16,714 nt of DNA, from the NCBI GenBank assembly GCA_945872325.1, contig CAMBZY010000014.1, positions 1 through 16,714 on the forward strand. The letters run 5' to 3'. The translations under genes and the position numbers were made by a program. Shown piece after piece: positions 1-8,171 of this stretch. The notes beneath the pieces are model-generated. The model ran no database searches. It was not told the origin of the DNA and was given only the letters and a program-made list of their open reading frames with translations. The DNA is from Candidatus Kuenenia stuttgartensis. Lineage in GTDB: Bacteria; Planctomycetota; Planctomycetia; Isosphaerales; Isosphaeraceae. Each line of letters begins with the position of its first letter. The stretch's first letter is position 1.

Positions 1-1
1 T

Positions 2-931
2 GAGCGATCCTATGCCGGGGGCGATAAGTTTCAATACCAGATCTGGGGTCAGGACGGTATCAAACTTGTCCAGCCCATCTGGCTTCTGAAATATCTACCT
101 AATATGTTGGCCTGCCACATTTCCATCCTTTCGGATTGTCAGGGGCCATCAAATACGATCACAGAAGGCGATGCATCATCAGGGCTTGCAATTGGTGAAG
201 CCTATCGGATTTTGCAACGAAGCCGTGCTGATGTCATGATTTCAGGCGGAGCGGATTCAAAGATTCACCCTCTCAGCTATGTTCGCGCCTACCTTCTTGG
301 CATGATTACCAAATGGCAGGGCGAAACGACCCAGGCTTCCAGGCCATTTGATAGTCAAGCCTCAGGACTGGTATTGGGTGAAGGCTCTGGAATCGTCGTT
401 CTCGAACGGTTGCCGCACGCCGAAGCAAGAAATGTCCGAATTTATGGCGAAGTGATCGGAATTGGATCAGGTTCCGATGCCACGATGATCGGCGCTGAAC
501 TGACCGGCGATGGAGTGGAAATAGCTTTGAGGGCTGCACTTGCAGATGCCGGGCTGACTCCCGACGATCCTGCCATCAGCCACATTCATGCCCACGGAAT
601 CGGTGTCCCGATGCTCGACAAGGCAGAAGCATCGGCCATTCGCAAGGTGTTTAAAGATCGTCCCGAGATTCCCGTGACCAGCATCAAAGGTGGTACAGGG
701 AACATGGGTGCAGGCAACGGCGGTGTGGAAGTGATTGCCAACTTGCTTGCGATGCGTGAGGGATTCATCCCTCCTACGATTCACTGCGATTCACCGGTTC
801 CTGAATACGGCCTGAATCTGGTTCGTGGCAGCGCACAGCCAGTGAAAGGCGATGTTTTCATCAGCTTGAATTTGACCCGATATGGGCAAGCCTCGTGCGT
901 GATCGTGCGAGCGTGGCCGAAATCATCGTAA
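2..931 (+). CDS. Catalytically degenerate beta-ketoacyl synthase (chain-length-factor-like), 5' end outside window
   Basis: The frame is open from base 2, so the N-terminal part lies upstream; the visible 309 residues cover the second half of the thiolase fold. Homology to the next gene is clear throughout: GGADSKIHP, ASRPFD, GLVLGEGSG, IYGEVIG and the AHG segment all have counterparts. The residues that make a ketosynthase work do not. The nucleophilic Cys (TACAASS in the neighbour) is Asp (EGDASSG, codon 170-172), and the second active-site His (MMGH) is Asn (GTGN, codon 701-703). The first His (AHG, 593-595) and the Lys (686-688) remain. Loss of Cys next to an intact ketosynthase is the pattern of chain length factors (KS-beta) of type II polyketide synthases, although those usually carry Gln. 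I infer a non-condensing partner subunit of the enzyme encoded at 1062. A decaying paralogue is the alternative, but the clean open frame argues against it. Confidence 0.82.
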   Translation, partial: ERSYAGGDKFQYQIWGQDGIKLVQPIWLLKYLPNMLACHISILSDCQGPSNTITEGDASSGLAIGEAYRILQRSRADVMISGGADSKIHPLSYVRAYLLGMITKWQGETTQASRPFDSQASGLVLGEGSGIVVLERLPHAEARNVRIYGEVIGIGSGSDATMIGAELTGDGVEIALRAALADAGLTPDDPAISHIHAHGIGVPMLDKAEASAIRKVFKDRPEIPVTSIKGGTGNMGAGNGGVEVIANLLAMREGFIPPTIHCDSPVPEYGLNLVRGSAQPVKGDVFISLNLTRYGQASCVIVRAWPKSS

Positions 932-1061
932 GTCGATGGTTGCTGGTTTCGGACTTTGCAATGAATTTTCTGCACGGAACTGCTGGATTGGCATCGGACA
1001 GAAGCGGTTGTTCGGATGACCCGACCCCTGCTGATACCCGTCCTGACGAGGTGAATTGAAC

Positions 1062-2351
1062 ATGCGTCGAAGAGTTGTCGTGACAGGTGTGGGTATGGTG
1101 ACTCCCATCGGTAAAGATGTTGAGCAGACCTGGAAAGCCCTCCAAGAGGGGCGAAGTGGAGTTGGCCCGATCACTCTGTTTGAAGCGGATACGTTTCCAA
1201 CCAGAATCGCGGCTGAGATTCATGATTTTGACCTGAGTCAATATCTCGACAACGCCAGTGAGTGGCCAGCTTTATCACGAAATTCGATATTTGCGGTCGC
1301 AGCTGGTCAGATGGCCATGAACGACGCCGGTCTTTCGAATTCCGACCTGGAAATGGATCGATCGAGAATCGGAGTTTATTTGGGAGCAGGCGAAGGCCAG
1401 CAGGACTTCCCTCACTTCTGCGCCTCCGTGCACAGCGGCACGATTGATGGTCAGGTTCACAAAGACACCTTCATTCACAACGGTGTTGACATACTTGAGC
1501 CATGGGCAGAATCCGAGCAGGATCCTGGGACACCGACAGCACACGTTGCCGCCATGGCGAATGCCAAGGGGCCTAACTATACGTGTCTGACCGCCTGTGC
1601 AGCAAGTTCACAAGCGATTGGCGAGGCTCTGGAGCAGATCCGTCGAGGCGATGCCGATGTGATCCTTTCCGGTGGTACCCACAGCATGATTCACCCATTT
1701 GGGGTGACTGGATTTATTCTTCTGACGGCCCTTTCCACCAGTAACGGTGAGCCACACAAGGCGAGTCGTCCGTTTGATAAAGACCGGAACGGATTCATTC
1801 TGGGCGAAGGCGCCGGAGTGGTTGTTCTGGAAGAGCTGGAGCACGCAAAACGTCGTGGAGCAAGAATCTACGGCGAATTGATCGGATATGGATCGACGGC
1901 TGATGCCTTCCGGATCACCGACAGCCACGATGAAGGCCGAGGCGCCATTGCGTGCCTCAAGGAAGCCATGGCCGATGCAGGCGTAAAGCCTGAGGACATC
2001 GACTATATCAACGCTCACGGCACAAGTACGGAAGTGAACGACAAGATCGAAACACTGGCTATTAAAAAAGCCTTGGGCGAAGCGGCCTATAAGATTCCGG
2101 TCTCGAGCACGAAAAGCATGATGGGGCACCTGATTGCAGCGGCCGGTGCCGTAGAGGCGATCATTTGCCTTTTGGCGATCCGTGACGGTATCATGCCACC
2201 AACGATCAATCTTGATTGTCCATCCGAAGATTGCGACCTGGATTACATCCCCCACGTGCCTCGTCACGGGCAAGTGGATGTGGCCCTTTCCAACAGCTTC
2301 GGTTTTGGCGGTCAGAACGTGAGCCTGATCTTGCGCCGGTATGTGGACTGA
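1062..2351 (+). CDS. Beta-ketoacyl-[acyl-carrier-protein] synthase, FabF type (KS-alpha)
   Basis: A 429-residue enzyme expected to condense malonyl-ACP with an acyl-enzyme in fatty-acid or type II polyketide synthesis, in the cytoplasm. The N-terminus RRVVVTGVGMVTPIG is the classic FabF opening. The catalytic set is complete: Cys179 in TACAASS, His319 in NAHGTST, Lys351 in STKSMMGH and His356, plus the C-terminal glycine-rich NSFGFGGQN (411-419). The length fits FabF, but residues about 112-165 between YLGAGEG and the active site are not FabF-like in detail. I chose ATG 1062 because GAGG at 1048-1051 lies 10 bases upstream; a TTG at 1056 would sit almost on top of that site. It follows the degenerate synthase by 130 bases and precedes the hydrolase by 85, suggesting one operon. 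It need not be the housekeeping FabF, since the paired arrangement suggests a specialised lipid or polyketide product. Confidence 0.93.
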   Translation: MRRRVVVTGVGMVTPIGKDVEQTWKALQEGRSGVGPITLFEADTFPTRIAAEIHDFDLSQYLDNASEWPALSRNSIFAVAAGQMAMNDAGLSNSDLEMDRSRIGVYLGAGEGQQDFPHFCASVHSGTIDGQVHKDTFIHNGVDILEPWAESEQDPGTPTAHVAAMANAKGPNYTCLTACAASSQAIGEALEQIRRGDADVILSGGTHSMIHPFGVTGFILLTALSTSNGEPHKASRPFDKDRNGFILGEGAGVVVLEELEHAKRRGARIYGELIGYGSTADAFRITDSHDEGRGAIACLKEAMADAGVKPEDIDYINAHGTSTEVNDKIETLAIKKALGEAAYKIPVSSTKSMMGHLIAAAGAVEAIICLLAIRDGIMPPTINLDCPSEDCDLDYIPHVPRHGQVDVALSNSFGFGGQNVSLILRRYVD

Positions 2352-2436
2352 TTTCTGTCAGTCCTCAATAGTCACTCCGACTTGAAAGCATCATGAGTTC
2401 CACAACTTTCGTTAAATCCAATCGGAGCACTCCAAG

Positions 2437-3480
2437 GTGGATTTAAAGCTATTTGCCGAGATCCTCCTTGGCCTTCTGGTCATGGCTATCTTGTTCGCGA
2501 TTTGGTGCGACCAGCGTTACAGTCGTCGCATTCTTTTGCCCAAGATCACCGAAAAGCCAATGTTCATGGCTCTACGGGTACCTCCGTGCGAGGATGGCGA
2601 AACCGTAAAGTTCAGCACGAAGGATGGAAAGCTTCTGCGCGGCGTTTATGTCCGCACAACGGCTGAGAAACGGCTCGGGACCATGGTTTTCAGCCACGAA
2701 TATCTCGCCGACCGCTGGAGTTTTCAGGTGTATGCCGAAGGTGTTCGGGAAGCGGGTTTTGATATCTTCAGCTTTGACTTCCGCAATCACGGCGAAAGTG
2801 CCGATGATCCGACCCACCCTAGCCTTCCGTGGTTGACAGATCGTGAATTCATGGACCTGGAGGCCGCTCTGGATTACGTCCGGAGCCGTCCTGATCATGA
2901 TGAAACGGGTGTGGCCCTTTTCGGTATCAGCCGGGGCGGAAGCGTATCGCTTGCCATGGCTGCCAGACGTACGGATGTCTGGGGCGTGATCACCGATGGT
3001 GCGTTTCCCACGGTGGGGACACTTGTTCCCTATATGATTCGATTTGCAACGCTTTACGTTAAGATGGGAAGTATTGTCGAGAAGTTTCCGACCTTCATCT
3101 TCCGGTTCATCGGCTACCGAGGTATCTCCAAAGCTGAGAAGAAATACGGATGCCGATTCCTTCACCTGGAATCACTTGTCGGAAGAATATCGCCTCGTCC
3201 ATGGCTCGCCATTCATGGTCAGGCTGACAATTATATCACGACCGATGTTGCGGACCGACTGTTCCAGATCGCCAGTCAGCCCAAGACAATGTGGGTTGTT
3301 CCAAAGGCGAAACATAATCGGTCCCAACAGATTGACCCAGAAGAATACAAGCGGCGGATCACGGAATTTCTTTCCAATCACGCTCCGTCGCGGCAGGCTC
3401 TGATTGCTGAAGAAACATTTCAGCGGCTTGCTCATCAGGATAATACGAACGGCCTCTTAATCCAGGCTTCAAATTCCTGA
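2437..3480 (+). CDS. Membrane-anchored alpha/beta-fold hydrolase
   Basis: A 347-residue protein opening with one hydrophobic helix (about residues 5-23), then a positively charged stretch, so it is probably anchored in the cytoplasmic membrane. The rest is a serine hydrolase of the alpha/beta fold: the strand MVFSHEYLAD near 83-92, DFRNHGES at 114-121, nucleophile elbow GISRGG with Ser165, acid Asp264 in HGQADNYIT, and base His293 in AKHN. The triad order and spacing match dipeptidyl-peptidase/BAAT-like or esterase members; the substrate cannot be read from sequence. The GTG start has GGAG (2424-2427) nine bases upstream. Position directly behind the two ketosynthases suggests thioesterase or acyl-release duty in the same pathway, which is inference. 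No T-rich terminator is visible after it. Confidence 0.85.
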   Translation: MDLKLFAEILLGLLVMAILFAIWCDQRYSRRILLPKITEKPMFMALRVPPCEDGETVKFSTKDGKLLRGVYVRTTAEKRLGTMVFSHEYLADRWSFQVYAEGVREAGFDIFSFDFRNHGESADDPTHPSLPWLTDREFMDLEAALDYVRSRPDHDETGVALFGISRGGSVSLAMAARRTDVWGVITDGAFPTVGTLVPYMIRFATLYVKMGSIVEKFPTFIFRFIGYRGISKAEKKYGCRFLHLESLVGRISPRPWLAIHGQADNYITTDVADRLFQIASQPKTMWVVPKAKHNRSQQIDPEEYKRRITEFLSNHAPSRQALIAEETFQRLAHQDNTNGLLIQASNS

Positions 3481-3586
3481 CTTGCTTGAATGACTTATCG
3501 CAGTTGATTTGTCTCTAACTGGTTTTTGAATCATGACATGAGTCAGATCATGGTTATCTAAAGCAACAACGAGCGTCTATTTCAGG

Positions 3587-3625
3587 CTTGATGGATTGCT
3601 GAATCGTCCATCAAGGCTCTATAAT
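3587..3625 (+). promoter_or_regulatory. Putative purF promoter with overlapping 9-bp inverted repeat
   Basis: The 312-base gap between hydrolase and purF contains a perfect TATAAT at 3620-3625. A weak -35 candidate, TTGCTG (3596-3601), lies 18 bases upstream. Overlapping it is a perfect inverted repeat, CTTGATGGA (3587-3595) and TCCATCAAG (3607-3615), separated by 11 bases. It could be an operator or an RNA hairpin ending the upstream transcript; it lacks a following T run, which favours an operator. The predicted leader to the purF ATG is about 160 bases. The rest of the gap shows nothing else I can support. Confidence 0.4.
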
Positions 3626-3792
3626 CCGAACACTGGCCTTTCGTGAAAATCGTATGAAGCGATCTTTGCAATCTGGCCGATGGAATATCGGTATCGCCCG
3701 TGTCGGAGACCCGTGCGAAGCCATGTTGCCCGGAAATGGTCCGGTCTCTCTTACTGGATCCAGTTCACCTGGCATGGAGTCATCCGACGATC

Positions 3793-5421
<1,629 letters not shown>

Positions 5422-5423
5422 TT

Positions 5424-5472
5424 TTACGATTAGAGTCGTAAGTTGATGTAGAATCAGAGATTTCTGATTCTA
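5424..5472 (+). terminator. Tandem hairpins after purF
   Basis: Two perfect stems follow the stop codon by 2 bases: TTACGA/TCGTAA (5424-5429 and 5436-5441, 6-base loop) and TAGAATCAGA/TCTGATTCTA (5449-5458 and 5463-5472, 4-base loop). Neither is followed by a real T run and both are AT-rich, so efficient intrinsic termination is uncertain; transcript end protection is equally possible. Confidence 0.45.
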
Positions 5473-5513
5473 TTACGCTCTCATTCTGAAATCTGGAGTT
5501 TGAGCCTGAGATT

Positions 5514-6212
5514 TTGGGCGGAGCCCAACGGCGATTCGTAATCCTTAAATAGACAGCATGTTATGTAGTCCATTTCCCCTGACATTGGGGGCTTTGGCTA
5601 TGATGGTACAAACCGGATTCCGGGGTGGTCTTCTCCGGCACTATCGTTTTCGGGCCAAAGGCCCGTGATTCTACTGCAGGCCAACGGCCTGAGACTTTGC
5701 CAGGCTCCAAGATTGCTTGCGACCTGAAGGGTCGCGAGATTCGTGATTAGGAGGGATCTGGCCGTAATTTATTGTTTAGGAACGGGCAGAAAAGAACTTC
5801 CGCTTTTTAGGCCAATCGTAGCCAAGCACAACTTGGCTTTTATCTAGCCGGACTTGGCGCTAGCCCCGGTGATTAATTTTCTGCGAACCGGGGGCTATCG
5901 CCCGGCGGCTAGATTCAAAGACCCCGGTGATTAATTTTCTGCGAACCGGGGGCTATCGCCCGGCGGCTAGGTTCAAACCAAGAAACCGATGGCTATCGCC
6001 TCTTATCTAGCCGGTCTTGGCGCTAGCCCCGGTTAATTGGTTTTAAAAACGGGAAGTTATTTTCGGCCTGATCCTTAAAAAGGTTTGCGCAGCATCTTCA
6101 GCGGCACGCTCAAAGGCACAGTGGTGGCCTTCCAGGCCACAACCGACTTTTTGGGGTCGTACCTGTCCCCAGACCGCTGACCTTGGGCTGTAGAATCGCG
6201 GCCCTTCAGGCC
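5514..6212. repeat. Intergenic island of small GC-rich palindromes
   Basis: The stretch 5422-6390 has no credible gene. It carries a series of perfect short hairpins of similar architecture but different sequence: TTGGGC/GCCCAA (5514-5528), CGGGCC/GGCCCG (5651-5665), CAGGCC/GGCCTG (5677-5691), GCGACC/GGTCGC (5719-5735), AGCCAAG/CTTGGCT (5820-5838), GTGGCC/GGCCAC (6124-6140) and GGCC/GGCC (6200-6212). Loops are 3-5 bases. The arms hold the palindrome form while differing in sequence, so these are structural repeats of REP-like character rather than copies of one recent element. From 6213 to 6390 I see nothing beyond the left flank of the insertion sequence. Confidence 0.6.
5840..6033. repeat. 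58-bp tandem duplication flanked by 31-bp direct repeats
   Basis: Two units of 58 bases (5864-5921 and 5922-5979) are identical except for an A/G change at 5913/5971 and a G/C change at 5920/5978. Each starts CCCCGGTGATTAATTTTC and contains GGGGGCTATCGCCCGGCGG. A 31-base sequence at 5840-5870 recurs at 6003-6033 with one difference (A/T). Left 31-mer plus first unit form a long imperfect palindrome: CCCCGGT pairs with ACCGGGG around a 16-base loop, and the outer TCTAGCC pairs with GGCTAGA. The block resembles a REP/BIME-type mosaic. It is not CRISPR: units abut without spacers. Confidence 0.75.
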
Positions 6213-6390
6213 AAAACCACAAACCATTTCGTAGGTTAGTTTTGTGTCATGAATCCGGAATCAGAACCTATCACTCCAGTCATATAAATACGAACACCCT
6301 CAATGCCATCACCCCGGACTCCAGCATGAGCCAAGTTTTTTCGGCTTGATCTTTTCAGGGGATCTGTTATCAATCGATCAAATAAAACGG

Positions 6391-6410
6391 GTTAGCATCA
6401 CCAGCGTCGA
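6391..6410 (+). repeat. Left terminal inverted repeat of the IS
   Basis: Begins GTTAGCAT and ends CAGCGTCGA. It pairs with the right end after two one- or two-base gaps. The transposase ATG lies 15 bases inside it, and its ribosome site AAGGA (6410-6414) begins on the last base of the repeat. Confidence 0.55.
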
Positions 6411-6425
6411 AGGATTGACTTCCAT

Positions 6426-7856
6426 ATGATCACATGGATTGACGAAGAACTCAAAGGCCTTGAGCTTGGCGACTTTCGACTCAAAACTCGTATGGCGTCC
6501 TTATTATCAGATATGTGTAAAAAGCCAAGTCTCAGCTTTCAAGCCGCGTGCAGTGGCCGAGTGGAATCGCAAGCCGCATATCGTTTCTTCTCAAATGAAA
6601 AGGTCACCTTTGATGCCGTTTTAGCTCCACATATTCGATCATCAAGAGAACGTGTTTCAAAAGCCGAACGTGTTCTGCTGGTCCAGGATACAATGGAAAT
6701 TGAGCTTCAATGGCATGAAATGAAAGTGGAAGGCGTAGGCGAACTCAGGCCAGGTGTGGACGGCGTTTTGGCCCATATACTACAGGCATTTACAGCTGAC
6801 GGCACACCTCTCGGTACCGTGCATGCGGAAATTATCAATCGCACCCAGGGACTTTCAGCCGATCTGCCGGAGGTGATGAAAGCGAAACAAAAACTCGAGC
6901 CTGTCGAGGATAAAGAAAGTTCTCAATGGCTGAGAGCGGTGAGGCAGGCACGCGGGATTTCTGATGCAAACCCTCATGTTGAATGCATTTGTTTGAGCGA
7001 CAGTGAGTCGAATATTTATGAGATTCTGGCTGAACCCAGGGGTGAAATTCATCCGCTGCACCTGATTGTTCGGGCGTGTCAAGATCGCGCATTGCCCAAC
7101 AACGAGGAGCAAACGCTTCGCAAATCCTTGATGAAATCGGAATTGCTTTACGAAGCTAATTTTCATGTTGTAGCCGGCAAATCTTTGATAAAGTCAGAAA
7201 CACAATCCCGAAAAATGAGCGTGGAAGGACAGGACGTGACGCTTGAAGTCAGGGCGAAGGAAGTGGAATTACACCCTCCGCATCGGAACGGTGAAAAGCT
7301 GGAACCCATTAAAATAAATGCGGTTATGGCCAGCGAACCGAATCCAGTGGAAGGTGGATCGAGCATTGAATGGATTTTATTGACAACGCTCCCGATTGAT
7401 ACGCCGGAAGCTGTGCGCAAGGTGGTGGAATCTTACAGCGGACGATGGAATATTGAGTTGTTTTTTCGCATATTGAAATCAGGCTGTCGGATTGAGGATC
7501 GTCGCTTTGAGCATATTGACCGGTTTTTAAGTTGTCTGGCGATGTACATGATTGTGGCTTGGCGGAGATGTTTTGTGACGATGATTGGCCGGGAATATCC
7601 GGAGATGAACTGTGAGATCGCATTTGAGCCATCTGAATGGAAAGCGGTGTGGGAGGTGGTGAAACGTACGGATCCACCAGCGACCCCGCCAAAATTGGAG
7701 ACGGTCGTGCATCTTGTGGCGGAACTTGGAGGCTGGCTAACTCGAAAAACGAGACACCCAAGCTCGCAAGTGATGTGGATTGGGATTCAAAGAATGCAAG
7801 ATTTCGCGACAGGTTGGGAGATATTTGGCCCGGAGGCCAAAAAAAGTCGACGCTGA
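6426..7856 (+). CDS. IS4-family transposase, Tn5/IS50 type
   Basis: A 476-residue DDE transposase, the same length as the Tn5 enzyme. The N-terminal segment LKGLELGDFRLKTR and AAYRFFSNEKV (51-60) corresponds to the DNA-binding start of Tn5 transposase. The catalytic triad is Asp88 (LLVQDTMEI), Asp192 (CLSDSESNIYEIL) and Glu344. Glu344 lies in a perfect YREK signature: Y337-x2-R340-x3-E344-x6-K351 (YSGRWNIELFFRILK). The long beta-strand insertion between the second Asp and the Glu, typical of this subgroup, is present. There is no frameshift or internal stop, and AAGGA at 6410-6414 is a good ribosome site, so the enzyme is probably still functional. The gene ends inside the right inverted repeat. 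Confidence 0.95.
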   Translation: MITWIDEELKGLELGDFRLKTRMASLLSDMCKKPSLSFQAACSGRVESQAAYRFFSNEKVTFDAVLAPHIRSSRERVSKAERVLLVQDTMEIELQWHEMKVEGVGELRPGVDGVLAHILQAFTADGTPLGTVHAEIINRTQGLSADLPEVMKAKQKLEPVEDKESSQWLRAVRQARGISDANPHVECICLSDSESNIYEILAEPRGEIHPLHLIVRACQDRALPNNEEQTLRKSLMKSELLYEANFHVVAGKSLIKSETQSRKMSVEGQDVTLEVRAKEVELHPPHRNGEKLEPIKINAVMASEPNPVEGGSSIEWILLTTLPIDTPEAVRKVVESYSGRWNIELFFRILKSGCRIEDRRFEHIDRFLSCLAMYMIVAWRRCFVTMIGREYPEMNCEIAFEPSEWKAVWEVVKRTDPPATPPKLETVVHLVAELGGWLTRKTRHPSSQVMWIGIQRMQDFATGWEIFGPEAKKSRR

Positions 7857-7868
7857 CTTATGCGTAAC
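7847..7868 (-). repeat. Right terminal inverted repeat of the IS
   Basis: Begins TCGACGCTG and ends ATGCGTAAC, the reverse complement of the left-end pattern with small gaps. It includes the transposase stop codon (7854-7856). The direct repeat AACGG follows at once. Confidence 0.55.
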
Positions 7869-8028
7869 AACGGGGTCAGGGAAACGTGCCTAAAAACACA
7901 CACTTCTGATCGTGATCGTGGAATAATGTCGTCATTGCATCATAGTGATTACCGAAGACTACCCGTCGGAACCGGCATGACACGTGGTTTTTTATCATCA
8001 TCAACACGGTTGGCTTGAGCCAATGTTA

Positions 8029-8058
8029 TTGATTTTTGGCGGAGGAGGCCCTAATAAT
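8029..8058 (+). promoter_or_regulatory. Candidate promoter for the multihaem cytochrome gene
   Basis: In the 303-base gap between IS and cytochrome, TTGATT (8029-8034) and AATAAT (8053-8058) are spaced by 18 bases. Upstream is a palindrome TTGGCT-TG-AGCCAA (8010-8023), and in the predicted leader a hairpin CCAGAT/ATCTGG (8081-8086 and 8092-8097). The rest of the gap shows no gene. This is pattern matching to sigma70-type boxes, so support is modest. Confidence 0.3.
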
Positions 8059-8171
8059 CACCTTATCTAGACAACTGTATCCAGATATCGCATCTGGCTT
8101 CAGTTCCATGGATTTGCGAACCGGATCGCAGTCATGGGCTTGTCTCGATATCGATTGCACGAGGCTCGCTA

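Larger units (their letters stand above)
6391..7868 (+). mobile_element. IS4-family (IS50/Tn5-like) insertion sequence, apparently complete, 1,478 bp
   Basis: One intact transposase gene is bracketed by imperfect inverted repeats at 6391-6410 and 7847-7868; aligned with gaps they agree at about 18 of 22 columns, with a perfect inner block CAGCGTCGA/TCGACGCTG. The element is immediately flanked by the direct repeat AACGG (6386-6390 and 7869-7873), a candidate target duplication. Total size is close to IS50 (about 1.5 kb), and as in IS50 the right end overlaps the end of the transposase gene. The 5-bp duplication is shorter than the 9 bp of Tn5, so the exact ends are less certain than the presence of the element. 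It sits between the repeat island and the cytochrome gene and interrupts no recognisable gene. Confidence 0.7.

Noticed and set aside
2..931. Treating the first ketosynthase as a pseudogene
   Set aside because: No stop or frameshift over 930 bases, and the fold-defining motifs are intact; only catalytic positions changed, which suggests altered function rather than decay.
1056..1061. TTG start for the second ketosynthase
   Set aside because: It would leave only 4 bases after the GAGG ribosome site; ATG 1062 has better spacing and gives the usual FabF N-terminus.
3700..3792. Upstream GTG start extending purF by 31 residues
   Set aside because: The added residues do not resemble the PurF propeptide, and ATG 3793 gives a Bacillus-like short propeptide before Cys8.
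5864..5979. CRISPR-like repetition
   Set aside because: Only two 58-bp units that abut with no unique spacers and no cas gene nearby; this is a tandem duplication.
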